Shown in pieces: positions 32,592 through 40,915 of a DNA stretch of 64,000 nucleotides (positions are counted from its first letter, which is position 1; each line of letters begins with the position of its first letter). The position numbers were made by a program, and so were the translations under genes. Source of the DNA: Thalassobaculum_A sp040219215 (GTDB taxonomy: Bacteria > Pseudomonadota > Alphaproteobacteria > Thalassobaculales > Thalassobaculaceae); the NCBI RefSeq assembly GCF_040219215.1, contig NZ_JAVJSX010000011.1, positions 1 through 64,000 of the forward strand, read 5' to 3'. Under the pieces are notes generated by a model that did not search any database, was not told the DNA's origin, and was given only the letters and a program-made list of their open reading frames with translations.

Positions 32592-33137
32592 ATGGCGCAG
32601 AATGCCACCATTTACAAAGTTGAGATTTCGGTCTCCGACATGGATCGTCACTACTATGAGACCCATAAATTAACCGTGGCAAAGCATCCATCTGAGACGG
32701 ATGAGCGGCTGATGGTGCGCATTGTAGCCTTTGCGCTAAATGCCCACGAGAATCTGGAAATGACTAAGGGAATATCAACAGATGACGAGCCCGACATTTG
32801 GCAGAAAAGCTTGAACGGAGTGCTTGATGTGTGGGTAGCCCTAGGGCTTCCCAGCGAGAAGGTGATGCGTCAATCCTGTGGCAAGGCCGGCAAGGTGATT
32901 GTCTATCCTTATGGCGGCAGGACGGCCGAGATCTGGTGGGACAAGATCAGAAAAAACACCACCCGTTTTGAGAATCTTCAAGTGATAAATTTTCCCGAGA
33001 AGGACACAGGCGAACTGGCAAAACTGGCAAGCCGCGCGATGAGGCTCCAAATCAATATTCAGGACGGCGATGTGATGGTTAGTGTAGGTGATCACATCGT
33101 CTATATGACCCCGCTCAAATGGAAGACTGCTGCGTAG
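32592..33137 (+). CDS. yaeQ: YaeQ-family protein
   Basis: A 181-residue protein starting MAQNATIYKVEISVSDMDRHYYETH, with HPSETDERLMVRIVAFALNAHENLEM and DEPDIWQK, the signature of YaeQ, a restriction-endonuclease-like fold protein of uncertain function (linked in enterobacteria to RfaH-related phenotypes). Length equals the family norm. An upstream in-frame extension is IS-derived and is excluded. Base composition is clearly less GC-rich than that of neighbouring genes, and the gene is boxed by IS6 elements on both sides, so it looks like imported cargo. Confidence 0.88.
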   Translation: MAQNATIYKVEISVSDMDRHYYETHKLTVAKHPSETDERLMVRIVAFALNAHENLEMTKGISTDDEPDIWQKSLNGVLDVWVALGLPSEKVMRQSCGKAGKVIVYPYGGRTAEIWWDKIRKNTTRFENLQVINFPEKDTGELAKLASRAMRLQINIQDGDVMVSVGDHIVYMTPLKWKTAA

Positions 33138-33168
33138 TTCACGCGGGCTCGCCGCAAAGCCGGACTTG

Positions 33169-33974
33169 GGCACTGTTACACGAACTCATGGCTGACGCCG
33201 GTCGCAGACGGTAACCTCGGCGCATGAAGCCGATCTCATACGCCCGCCTGCACTATCCGCCGTCGATCGTCCAACATGTCGTCTGGCTGTACCTGCGCTT
33301 CAGCCTCAGCCTGCGCGACGTCGAGTATCTCCTGGCCGAGCGAGGCCTCGATCTAAGCTACGAAACGGTCCGGCGCTGGGCGCCAGGTACGGTCCGGCCT
33401 ACGCCCGGCGGCTCCGCACCATCCGGCCGCGGCCTTGCGATATCTGGCACCTGGATGAGGTGTTCGTCTCGATCGGCGGCTGGATGATGTATCTCTGGCG
33501 GGCGGTCGACGCCGAGGGCGAAGTGCTGGACATCCTTGTGCAGCAGCGGCGCGACAAGCGGGCCGCTCTGAAGCTGATCCGCGGTCTGCTTCGTAAGCAG
33601 CGCTTCGCTCCGACCTCGATCGTGACTGACAAGCTCCGGTCGTATGGAGCCGCGCTCCGCGAGATCGGCATGGCCGACCGACACGTGACCGGCGGCCGGC
33701 TGAATAATCGCGCCGAGAATTCGCACCAACCCGTTCGGCGACGGGAGCGATCGTGGATTGGCTTCAAGAGACCGGGCTCGACCCAGCGCTTCCTTTCCGC
33801 TCACGCCGCCGTCTACAACACATTCAACGTCCAGCGCCATCTGATCTCCCGACAAACACTTCGCACCCTCCGGGGCGAGGCATTCGCTCAATGGCAAACC
33901 GCGGTCGCGGCGGCGTGACTGTCAGGGCATCCGTTGGACCCGCCCGCGCCGACTCCGCGTTCGTGACAGTGCCC
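33169..33974 (+). mobile_element. IS6-family insertion element, most complete copy
   Basis: An 806-bp element bounded by the inverted ends GGCACTGTTACACGAAC on the left and GTTCGTGACAGTGCC on the right. The right end reads as the complement of the left apart from small differences. No 8-bp target duplication is evident. It carries the frameshifted transposase gene listed separately and serves as reference for the other fragments in the window. Confidence 0.8.
33224..33918 (+). pseudogene. IS6-family transposase, single frameshift
   Basis: The N-terminal frame MKPISYARLHYPPSIVQHVVWLYLRF...YETVRRW runs to about 33380; the remainder, beginning near YARRLRTIRPRPCDIWHLDEVFVSI, is in another frame. 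The DDE residues are all present (HLDE, VTDKL, RAENSH). One small indel near 33380-33390 separates the two parts. It may be dead, or expressed by frameshifting, though no slippery heptamer is evident at the junction. Confidence 0.75.
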
Positions 33975-34080
33975 GCGAAACTGTCCGAACGATGGGGACC
34001 ACCTCTCTGTGCCGGAGCCGTCCACACATGAAAACGCCGTCCGGAGAAGTTTCATCTTGTGGTAGGGGTAATGAAAAGTG

Positions 34081-34104
34081 CGGCCGCGCCCTGAGACGCG
34101 GCCG
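34081..34104. terminator. Perfect 8-bp hairpin, possible terminator
   Basis: CGGCCGCG and CGCGGCCG pair around an 8-base loop, in the gap between the IS6 element and the peptidase-like gene that ends at 34228. There is no T-run. The gap 33975-34227 shows no gene. Confidence 0.4.
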
Positions 34105-34227
34105 AAGGTACCTGGACGAACGTGAACCAGGCTGGGAGGATTGTTCTTCGAGTCCTCGTTCGCGCAAGGCGATGGCAGGTGAACTGCATCGAGCGAGTCC
34201 GACGAAAGGGAGCTGACCACTTTCAAT

Positions 34228-35232
34228 CTAGGAAACTTTCTCAAGCATCACCAAGTCAAGGGCCAAAATCCGCCGCAGGGACTCTGCGCTGAGGCGCGTC
34301 AACCACGGCTCGAGAGGGTTTCTGAGCCAGCTTGCATGGATGTGGTCACGGTGGCCCGCGTCGACTTTCGTAACGCCCGGGAGGTTTTCCGCGAAGTAGA
34401 TCGCCGTCGCTCCGGTCTGTCGCAGAAAGTCTACTAGGATCTCAGTTCCCCTCCGGTGATAGTGCGGGTCGCTGACACTTACCGGCGCGTCTCGGGTGCC
34501 GATGGGACGGAGGTCAGCGGTCCCGCCGAAGCGATGCGTCAAGTGGGGCGGATTGAGGCCGCCCCAGCGCATGGTTGCACCGGTTACCGTAATATGATTC
34601 GGCATTCCCGCAGGCTTACCTCCAACCTGTTGCCACGCAGCGCCGATGGCCTGCAGGACCCGAATCACGTCAGGATGCATGTGACGTCCGACAAGACCGG
34701 ATGTCGTGAGCCCCGAACCCGGACTGTCGCTAAGTGCAGCGAGACCTGCGACTCCGCATTTGATCAGGGCACGGCTCTCGCCCGCCTCGGAGTTGGCGAT
34801 GATGTGATCAGCAGCGGCCGCGGCGTCGTTGCCGCACACGTGAAATGCCTCAACGGTGAATGTCGCGACTCCAGATCGGTCGGTCGTCGCGACCGTGGGC
34901 GTCACCCTGGCTCCAAGGCGAACCATCGCTTGTGCGACCCGATCGCGGATCAGTGCTTCGCTGCGCTCAAATCGGGGGGCGAGATGGTTCACGTCCCGCC
35001 ACTGTGCAGCGATCAGCGAAGCAGGCTCTGAACGGCACGTTACTCGACGCCCCGGCGCGGGTCGACCATCGCCGTAGCGCAGCGTCACCTGGAAGCTCGC
35101 CTTGTTCCCGTTCGCCGGAAAGAGCATCTCCTCACCGGCGAATGGCTCGAACTCCTCGACCATCCCGTCTCCGGTCCGGTCGAGCAGAAACTCGCAGTTC
35201 ATTGTCAATTCGTTCAGGGTCGTGTCGTCCAT
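34228..35232 (-). CDS. LAS-type metallopeptidase-like protein with Ig-like front
   Basis: A 334-residue protein. The N-terminal 130 residues look like an immunoglobulin-like fold (VTLRYGDGRPAPGRRVTCRSEP ... TDRSGVATFTVEAF). The C-terminal part has THRFGGTADLRP and AGHRDHIHASW, matching the His-x6-Asp and HxxHxH zinc ligands of LAS peptidases (MepA/VanY-like): about His233, Asp240, His297/299. These usually cut peptidoglycan cross-links, but no signal peptide is visible, so it may act in the cytoplasm or on a peptide. It follows the lipoprotein gene by 134 bp on the same strand. Assignment rests on motif only. Confidence 0.55.
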   Translation of the reverse strand: MDDTTLNELTMNCEFLLDRTGDGMVEEFEPFAGEEMLFPANGNKASFQVTLRYGDGRPAPGRRVTCRSEPASLIAAQWRDVNHLAPRFERSEALIRDRVAQAMVRLGARVTPTVATTDRSGVATFTVEAFHVCGNDAAAAADHIIANSEAGESRALIKCGVAGLAALSDSPGSGLTTSGLVGRHMHPDVIRVLQAIGAAWQQVGGKPAGMPNHITVTGATMRWGGLNPPHLTHRFGGTADLRPIGTRDAPVSVSDPHYHRRGTEILVDFLRQTGATAIYFAENLPGVTKVDAGHRDHIHASWLRNPLEPWLTRLSAESLRRILALDLVMLEKVS

Positions 35233-35366
35233 ATCGATTCTCCTCGTTCAGAGATCCCGGCGGCGCTCGGGGACGTGTCCTTCGGGTGATCTGCCGGTAC
35301 ACAACCGGCGTGCGTTAGAAGATCTTGGTGTGGGCTCGGGCCTGCTCGATGCAGGAGGGAGAGCCC

Positions 35367-35846
35367 TTACTGGACGATCGCGTTCACGCGCGTGAAGCCG
35401 GTCAGCTTTCCGGTTCTCCGGTCGAACTCGAGCATGTAGAGGCCTTCTTCGAGAGACCGGTTGCCGGCGGCAGATGGCATGAACACGCTGATCAGCGAGC
35501 CGACGGCAGTCATCGTTTCGGCGGCCTTGCTGTCCTGGGTTATGTCGACGCCGGTCAAGTTCCAGCCATTCTCGAGGCGCGGCTTCATCTCGGCGACTCC
35601 GATGCCTGGCTCCATGTTCATCACGTAGGGTCGCGAGTAGTCCGGCAGATAGATGAACTGGTGCGCGAACTCGACTTTGTTTTCCTTGTCCACCTTCTTG
35701 GTGACGAGGAGATAGATCTTCGGTTCGTAGTACCGAATACCGACGGTGGTCTCGTCGTCATGCGCGATTCGCTCGACCGACACTCGCGCACAGGCTCCTG
35801 TCGTCACAAGCAGTGTAACGGCAAGAAATGCTGATAATTTTCTCAT
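35367..35846 (-). CDS. Small lipoprotein of unknown role
   Basis: A 159-residue protein with a lipoprotein signal (MRKLSAFLAVTLLVTTGAC), Cys19 being the likely lipidated residue, followed by a soluble domain I do not recognise (ETTVGIRYYEPKIYLLVTKK). GGAGAGA precedes the ATG. A predicted SARP-type operator ends 77 bp upstream of the start, shared with the subtilase gene, so the two are probably co-regulated. Confidence 0.75.
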   Translation of the reverse strand: MRKLSAFLAVTLLVTTGACARVSVERIAHDDETTVGIRYYEPKIYLLVTKKVDKENKVEFAHQFIYLPDYSRPYVMNMEPGIGVAEMKPRLENGWNLTGVDITQDSKAAETMTAVGSLISVFMPSAAGNRSLEEGLYMLEFDRRTGKLTGFTRVNAIVQ

Positions 35847-35908
35847 GGTTCTCTCCTCTATTTCGCCCTGCTTACAGGTGAACTATCGGCTTCAGGACGG
35901 TGCGAGTG

Positions 35909-35945
35909 TCTTAAAGGGTCGGGCGTGACTCTGGCGTGACTGGTG
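35909..35945 (-). promoter_or_regulatory. SARP-type direct-repeat operator and -10 upstream of the lipoprotein gene
   Basis: Two GCGTGAC heptamers at 35923-35929 and 35934-35940 are spaced 11 bp centre to centre (4-bp spacer). In the direction of the lipoprotein gene the proximal heptamer is followed, 8 bp on, by TTAAGA at 35914-35909, a possible -10. This is exactly the geometry of operators bound by Streptomyces antibiotic regulatory proteins. The 23-bp block 35923-35945 recurs at 38363-38385 with one mismatch. Confidence 0.6.
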
Positions 35946-36290
35946 TCAGCGGAGGTTAGATGCAGATTGATGGTCCTCTTTGGTCTTTGCCGGATCGCTG
36001 GCAAACCAAGGGGAGAATCGGGCGAAAGAACGAAAGCAACGCGCGAGGAACGGCCCGTCCGCGACGTGCGCAATGGTCGGCCTGCGCGCTCCCGAAGTTG
36101 GTGCAAACTCGAGGAATTGGTTTGTCATCTGACTGCGGTTAATGAATTGCCCAGCGAGTCGTGGTGAGCCGAGAGCAGGGAGTTCCGGCCCGCTCCGGAC
36201 TGGAGCGCCCGGGCGGTCGCGCGCTTGCTTGCGGATCAGGCCGGGAACCGCTCCCGTCGAGACGATGTCTGGGCGTTAGTCCAATGTTTA

Positions 36291-36683
36291 TCAGCGGCTG
36301 CGAAGCCGGACTGCATGGTGACTTGTCTGCCGATCGCAATTGCATCGGTACCGTAGGGTGTACCACACCCCGCGCCTCGGCAGGCTGATCCGCATGAGTA
36401 CGCGGCCCGTTTGCCACGGAACCCGGGCATACCCTGTCTGGCCACCGATGGCGTCGTTCTCCGCCTCGAAGACGTCCAAGACGTGGCGGTCGGCGGCCGT
36501 TGTCGGGACGGGGAAATATGCTATACTCGCAAGTCCACTAGCCAGAAGATGACCTGAAACCGAGCTCGAATCCGCGCCGAGTAGCTCGGCTGCTTTCTCG
36601 AGTTCTATCATGTCTCCTTCGAGCGTTTCGCCCTCTCTCATCGGCCGCCATTCGAGAATGTCGATACAACATCCGTTATTCAT
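36291..36683 (-). CDS. Possible small unknown protein
   Basis: A 130-codon frame from an ATG at 36683 preceded by GAGG nine bases upstream. The product begins MNNGCCIDILEWRPMREGETLEGD and has a plausible soluble composition up to about residue 100, then an Arg/Cys-rich end that looks less protein-like. I recognise no family. It lies between the lipoprotein and subtilase genes on the same strand. It may be genuine, perhaps with a decayed 3' end, or a chance frame. The flank 35946-36290 shows nothing else. Confidence 0.35.
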   Translation of the reverse strand: MNNGCCIDILEWRPMREGETLEGDMIELEKAAELLGADSSSVSGHLLASGLASIAYFPVPTTAADRHVLDVFEAENDAIGGQTGYARVPWQTGRVLMRISLPRRGVWYTLRYRCNCDRQTSHHAVRLRSR

Positions 36684-36797
36684 CGCTGCCTCACGCGCTT
36701 GCATTGGTTTCTGGGCGTTGGCATCACAGTCGTTACTCGGGGACTGAGATACCTCGATCCGCACCCTTGCCGCCCGGTGTCGGTTGGGACTGAAGTA

Positions 36798-36827
36798 CCG
36801 CCGCAGCCGCTTCTACGACTGCGGCGG
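36798..36827 (-). terminator. Hairpin after the subtilase gene
   Basis: CCGCCGCAG and CTGCGGCGG form a perfect 9-bp stem with a 12-base loop, beginning 8 bp after the subtilase stop codon. The T-run is weak. Confidence 0.55.
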
Positions 36828-36834
36828 CGATCGT

Positions 36835-38298
36835 TTAATTCGTGGACGTGAAGACCCGCCCGTTCAGAAGCCCTGACCCGCAAGCTTTGGGGCACTGGTC
36901 AGTCGAGCGAGGTGATGAGGCCCGTTGAAGACGCTCCAGGATCTTGGCAGGGCTCAGGCCAGGTTCGACTGAGAGCAAGAGCGCCGCCATTCCCGAGACA
37001 TGCGGGGCTGCCATCGATGTGCCCTGATAGAGTGCGAAGCCGCCTTTGACCGCACTCAAGACACCGTCAGGCATGCCATCGCCATTCGCGTCGGCCCGGA
37101 GGTCGCCGCCCGGAGCCAAGATCTCGACCTTGTCACCAAACCCTGAGTACCAAGTTAGCGCACCGTTCGCATCGCCGGCGGCGACGGTAAGCACGTTGTC
37201 GCACCCTGCCGGTGTGTAACCGTCTACGTCGACGGCATCGTTGCCTGCCGCGGCCACAACGAGGACCCCCTTAGCATGGGCCTTGTCGATCGCGCTCTGG
37301 AGGGACCGAGTAACGACGCAGCTCAGCCGTCCTCCGAGGCTCAGGTTGATGATGTTTGCGGGGGTCTCGTTCCGAGGCAGCCCCTCAACCGGAAGGCCTG
37401 CAGCCCAAAGGATCCCGTTGGTGATGTCAGTCAGCTTTCCGCCCGTCGGTCCGAGCACACGAACCGGCTGGACGCTGACCTGCCAGTTCGCAGAAGCGGC
37501 TCCACCGGCGTTGTCGGTGCTGAGCGTGCCGACGGTCCCGGCGACGTGTGTGCCGTGGTAGCCCGTGCCGATGCCGGCATCCGTCGGATCTGCATCCAGG
37601 TCGACCATGTCGTAGCCAGGTACGAGGTTCGCAGGATCGTTGTCCGAATGACCGTAGACTTGTCCGGTGTCGACCACTGCCACGACGACCCGCCGCCCGC
37701 CGATGGTCGTCTGCCATGCCGTCGGCAGATCGATTCCGCCAGGCGCGGACTTCGGAGTGTGGGTCGCACTCTTCCAGTAGTGCCACTGCAAGGCGTAGCA
37801 AGGATCGTTCGGTTCGTTCGCCTGGGCGTGCAGGATGTAGTTCAGGTCGACGAAGTCGACATCCTCACGTTGCTCAAGCTCAGATTTGATCCGGAGCGTT
37901 TCCGCTCGAAGGGAGTCGGTCGACAGGGCTCCGAATGAGATAATCCGGAAGACCTTCATGCCTGGCGGTCGTGGACGGTCGGTGACCTCCATGAGATCGA
38001 GGCTGCTTTCGAGAACTCGGGCGCTCAGATTGCTCGGCGCGAATGACTTGGACGCTCGAGTGCTTCGGAACTGGACGATCAGTTCTCCCGGAACGAAGTC
38101 AACCTTCGGTTCAGATGTGCTGCCACCCGCCATGGCGAGGTTCGCGCTCGCTCCACCGTTCTGTTTGATCCGCGCGATCTCGACCGCGTTCACGAGCGTG
38201 CAGCTCGCAGAAGCTTCTGCTGCCATTGTCAGAGAGATGGCCATGGCTGTCGCCAGAGTGGCGTATCTCATCGTTGAATTCATTCGCTTTTCCATCAT
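36835..38298 (-). CDS. Secreted subtilase (S8 peptidase)
   Basis: A 487-residue subtilisin-like serine protease. It has a signal peptide (about 1-32, ending ASA), an I9-type inhibitor propeptide (about 66-155, FVPGELIVQFR ... VDFVDLNYILHA) and the peptidase domain with catalytic Asp210 (VVAVVDTG), His248 (YHGTHVAGT), oxyanion Asn353 (AAAGND) and Ser428 (QGTSMAAPHVSG). All key residues are present, so it should be active outside the cytoplasm. GGAGG lies 4 bases before the start. A SARP-type operator is 65 bp upstream. In the context of the YcaO/TfuA genes it could mature an exported peptide, but that is inference. Confidence 0.9.
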   Translation of the reverse strand: MMEKRMNSTMRYATLATAMAISLTMAAEASASCTLVNAVEIARIKQNGGASANLAMAGGSTSEPKVDFVPGELIVQFRSTRASKSFAPSNLSARVLESSLDLMEVTDRPRPPGMKVFRIISFGALSTDSLRAETLRIKSELEQREDVDFVDLNYILHAQANEPNDPCYALQWHYWKSATHTPKSAPGGIDLPTAWQTTIGGRRVVVAVVDTGQVYGHSDNDPANLVPGYDMVDLDADPTDAGIGTGYHGTHVAGTVGTLSTDNAGGAASANWQVSVQPVRVLGPTGGKLTDITNGILWAAGLPVEGLPRNETPANIINLSLGGRLSCVVTRSLQSAIDKAHAKGVLVVAAAGNDAVDVDGYTPAGCDNVLTVAAGDANGALTWYSGFGDKVEILAPGGDLRADANGDGMPDGVLSAVKGGFALYQGTSMAAPHVSGMAALLLSVEPGLSPAKILERLQRASSPRSTDQCPKACGSGLLNGRVFTSTN

Positions 38299-38348
38299 TT
38301 ACCTCCGCTACTTGGGGCTCGGCGATCTCAGCCGCGTACACCCCAACG

Positions 38349-38385
38349 CGATAGCAAAGGATGCGTGACTCCGGCGTGACTGGTG
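38349..38385 (-). promoter_or_regulatory. SARP-type direct-repeat operator upstream of the subtilase gene
   Basis: GCGTGAC heptamers at 38363-38369 and 38374-38380, 11 bp apart, lie in a block (38363-38385) that matches the lipoprotein operator at 22 of 23 positions. Toward the subtilase gene, 8 bp separate the proximal heptamer from CTATCG (38354-38349), a weak -10. It sits in the divergent region shared with the SARP-like regulator gene. Confidence 0.6.
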
Positions 38386-38396
38386 CCGCTGCCATC

Positions 38397-38416
38397 GGGA
38401 GAACAGAAGTTCTCCC
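38397..38416. repeat. Perfect 8-bp dyad in the divergent promoter region
   Basis: GGGAGAAC and GTTCTCCC flank a 4-base spacer, between the SARP operator and the promoter of the regulator gene. It could be a second regulator's operator or an insulating hairpin. Confidence 0.5.
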
Positions 38417-38447
38417 GCGTTCGAAGACTGGCTGCAGACGATAGGGG

Positions 38448-38475
38448 TTGCCGATTGTTCTGAAAGTAATACAAT
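38448..38475 (+). promoter_or_regulatory. Predicted sigma70 promoter of the SARP-like regulator gene
   Basis: TTGCCG at 38448-38453 and TACAAT at 38470-38475 are separated by 16 bp, 65 bp before the GTG start of the regulator gene. Confidence 0.5.
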
Positions 38476-38540
38476 TAAACGCGGAGATCTGCCGAGGTTT
38501 GCAAAACTACTGCGAGCGACAATAGGCAGAGGGGGTTACA

Positions 38541-40487
38541 GTGACTGGCACGACTTGCGTTAGTGCCTCATCAAAGCGGGTATATGCGTCGCTCTTTGGA
38601 CCGCCCTCCATTGCGGTGGAGGGTATTTCTTGTCGTGTGCCGGACAAGGCCTACCGTCTCCTTGCACTGTTGACCACGGCCCCCCGACGAATGGTGTCTG
38701 TGTCGGTGCTGTGCGACATGTTGTGGGAGGGTGCACCGGAGGAAACAGCGCGCGCGAACCTTCGGCAGCTTTGCAAGCGGATCAAGTCACGTACGACGGG
38801 CACGGATTGGATCGTGTCGGAGGACGGATACCGTCGGCTAGCAGACGCCGATGTGCAATCCGACGTCGGTGAATTCCTCGAACTGACGGAGCCTGGCGCG
38901 GAACACGCGGGCGAGAGGTTGGCCGGTTGTTGGGCCGGCGTCCTTCTTCAGGGATGCGAAGACCGGGGTGGTCGAGAAGACAGTGCATTTGCCTCCTGGC
39001 TATTGGACACGCGACGCCAACTGGTCGCCCGCGGTTTGGCCGCAGCACGTCTTCGAATTGTCGGCGATCATGTGTCGCCCGAAGTGAGGCGTTGGTTCGG
39101 CGAATTCGCACTGAGACTGGAACCCACGAACGAAGATGCCTGGAAGGCGGTCATCTCCGCACACCTCAATGACGGCGATCTAGCATCTGCACGAAGGGCA
39201 TTCGAGAGCTGTCGGGAGATCCTGGCCCGCGAAGTGGAAGTGGAGCCGTCGGCCGAGACGAAGGCACTTCTGTCTGCGCCGGTGGCCGAACGGCGGCAAT
39301 CGTCCGGGGAGCCGATGGTCGGCCGTGCTTTAGGAGGCGTCCGAAAGAACGCCCCGATCATTCTTGTTCGCGTTCGACAGCATCCAGATCCGTTGAAGTG
39401 GTCCGAAACACGTGCCGCCGAACTATCATTCGCAGCCGAACACCTCGCGGCTGCGCTGGCATCTGAGCGGACTGTCAGGACTTTGGTCGAACCGCTTCCG
39501 GTAGCTTTCGGAGTAGTGGCGTCAACGTTCCCGCATGTCGATTACGTTGTCGATCTCTCTTGGACTCGTATTGGACGCATTGCGGGACGAGCCTTCATGC
39601 CGCGCGCAGACCGTCCGGATGCCGCAACTGTACTATGGTCGTTCGAGATCGATCGGGGGGCGTTCGAGGAGAGAGTCGGCTGGGTCGCACAGAATGTACT
39701 GGCTGAAGTCGAGACAGGTCAGCGGGATCGTGGACATTCTGAGGATTCTCCCACCGCATATCATCACTATCTCTGCGGTCTCGAAGAAGTTCACAAAGCC
39801 GATCTCGCGAGCGTTCGACGCGGTCGGCGTGAATTTCGCGCCGCCCTTTCTATCGATTCCGACTACCTCCCGGCATTGAGCGGCCTATCGCGCAGCTACG
39901 TCATCGAGTGGCTGTTGCGGGGCGATCCGAGCAATCCACTTCTCAAAGACGGAATTGCGGCGGCTGAGCGATGCGTCGACTTGGACCCTAGAGACTTCCG
40001 CGGCATCCATCGCTTGGCACACGCCAAACTATATGGCCGTCAGTTCGACGAGGCGATGGAACTGTTCGAGCGGGCCATCCAACTCAATCCGCACAATCCC
40101 GACCTCCTCGCTGACTTCGCCGATGCCCAATGTCACACGATGGGTCTCGACGAGGCTCTTTCGACACTGAAAGTCGCATACGACAAAGGCGGCATCAGTC
40201 GGGAGAACCGACTTTGGATTCTGGCGTCCGCGTACTTCTTCGGCGGGCGCTATCAACTGGCGGTCGAGACGTTCGACAAACTTGCAACTCCCAATGTCGC
40301 TCTGAGTTGCCGCGCCGCGAGCTGGGCGATGCTGGGCGAGAAGAGGATTGCCCGAAGCTATTCGGAGAAGGTGATGGAGTGGAATCCGTTCTTCTCGGTG
40401 GCTTGGTCCGTCGAGATGGCGCCAAACCGACACGCCGAACAACGAGAGCGCCACGAGGCCGGATTGCGCCTCGCCGGCCTTCGGTGA
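38541..40487 (+). CDS. SARP-like transcriptional regulator with BTAD and TPR
   Basis: A 648-residue protein. Residues about 15-100 form an OmpR/SARP-type winged helix (LFGPPSIAVEGISCRVPDKAYRLLALLTTAP, SVLCDMLWEGAPEETARANLRQLCKRIKS). A bacterial transcriptional activation domain follows (about 105-255, FALRLEPTNEDAWKAVISAHLNDGDLASARRAFESCREIL), then a cyclase-like linker region and TPR repeats (about 410-620, RAIQLNPHNPDLLADFADAQC). There is no nucleotide-binding domain. The GTG start follows AGAGGGGG. It is divergent from the subtilase and heads the genes leading to YcaO. Heptamer operators of the SARP kind nearby suggest it controls them. Confidence 0.8.
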   Translation: MTGTTCVSASSKRVYASLFGPPSIAVEGISCRVPDKAYRLLALLTTAPRRMVSVSVLCDMLWEGAPEETARANLRQLCKRIKSRTTGTDWIVSEDGYRRLADADVQSDVGEFLELTEPGAEHAGERLAGCWAGVLLQGCEDRGGREDSAFASWLLDTRRQLVARGLAAARLRIVGDHVSPEVRRWFGEFALRLEPTNEDAWKAVISAHLNDGDLASARRAFESCREILAREVEVEPSAETKALLSAPVAERRQSSGEPMVGRALGGVRKNAPIILVRVRQHPDPLKWSETRAAELSFAAEHLAAALASERTVRTLVEPLPVAFGVVASTFPHVDYVVDLSWTRIGRIAGRAFMPRADRPDAATVLWSFEIDRGAFEERVGWVAQNVLAEVETGQRDRGHSEDSPTAYHHYLCGLEEVHKADLASVRRGRREFRAALSIDSDYLPALSGLSRSYVIEWLLRGDPSNPLLKDGIAAAERCVDLDPRDFRGIHRLAHAKLYGRQFDEAMELFERAIQLNPHNPDLLADFADAQCHTMGLDEALSTLKVAYDKGGISRENRLWILASAYFFGGRYQLAVETFDKLATPNVALSCRAASWAMLGEKRIARSYSEKVMEWNPFFSVAWSVEMAPNRHAEQRERHEAGLRLAGLR

Positions 40488-40529
40488 ACGACAACACACA
40501 GCCCGTTTCGGACTAGGAGGAGATAGGAC

Positions 40530-40904
40530 ATGCCGGATCTGAAGTTTGCCCTGATCGGAGCCGTCGATGGGAGTGGTCCATGCTGGTTCGTAACCATGCA
40601 GCCGGGCGAGCCGCCTGAAGTTATCGAAGTACCAGAAAGCACCGTGGCATCCTTGTTGGCGCTACATCTCCGCCGAGATGGCGAACCACTTACGGAGCAG
40701 GATTTCAACCAAGACAGCCGCCCCTTCGCCGAGAAAATCCTGAATCAACTTCAAGAGGGCAGCGACCTCTCTCATCAGGCTCCCCTTGCGATCGTTGGTG
40801 ATCGGCTCGCGGATCTCGCCACGATGCGTGGCGGCTTCGTCGGGTTCGAGACCGGACCGGTGGGTGACAAACTCCAGGAACTCAACGTCTTCGATAACGG
40901 TTGA
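40530..40904 (+). CDS. 124-aa unknown protein, candidate substrate or partner of YcaO/TfuA
   Basis: A protein starting MPDLKFALIGAVDGSGPCWFVTMQ, acidic overall, with a middle helical part (STVASLLALHLRRDGEPLTEQDF) and a Gly-rich C-terminal part (ATMRGGFVGFETGPVGDK). AGGAGGAG stands 7 bases before the ATG, one of the best ribosome-binding sites in the window, which implies high expression. It lies 42 bp after the regulator and 39 bp before ycaO. Position and strong translation suit a precursor peptide or a leader-binding partner, but it lacks a known precursor family or a clear cleavage site. Function unknown. Confidence 0.6.
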   Translation: MPDLKFALIGAVDGSGPCWFVTMQPGEPPEVIEVPESTVASLLALHLRRDGEPLTEQDFNQDSRPFAEKILNQLQEGSDLSHQAPLAIVGDRLADLATMRGGFVGFETGPVGDKLQELNVFDNG

Positions 40905-40915
40905 TCAAAGACGAT

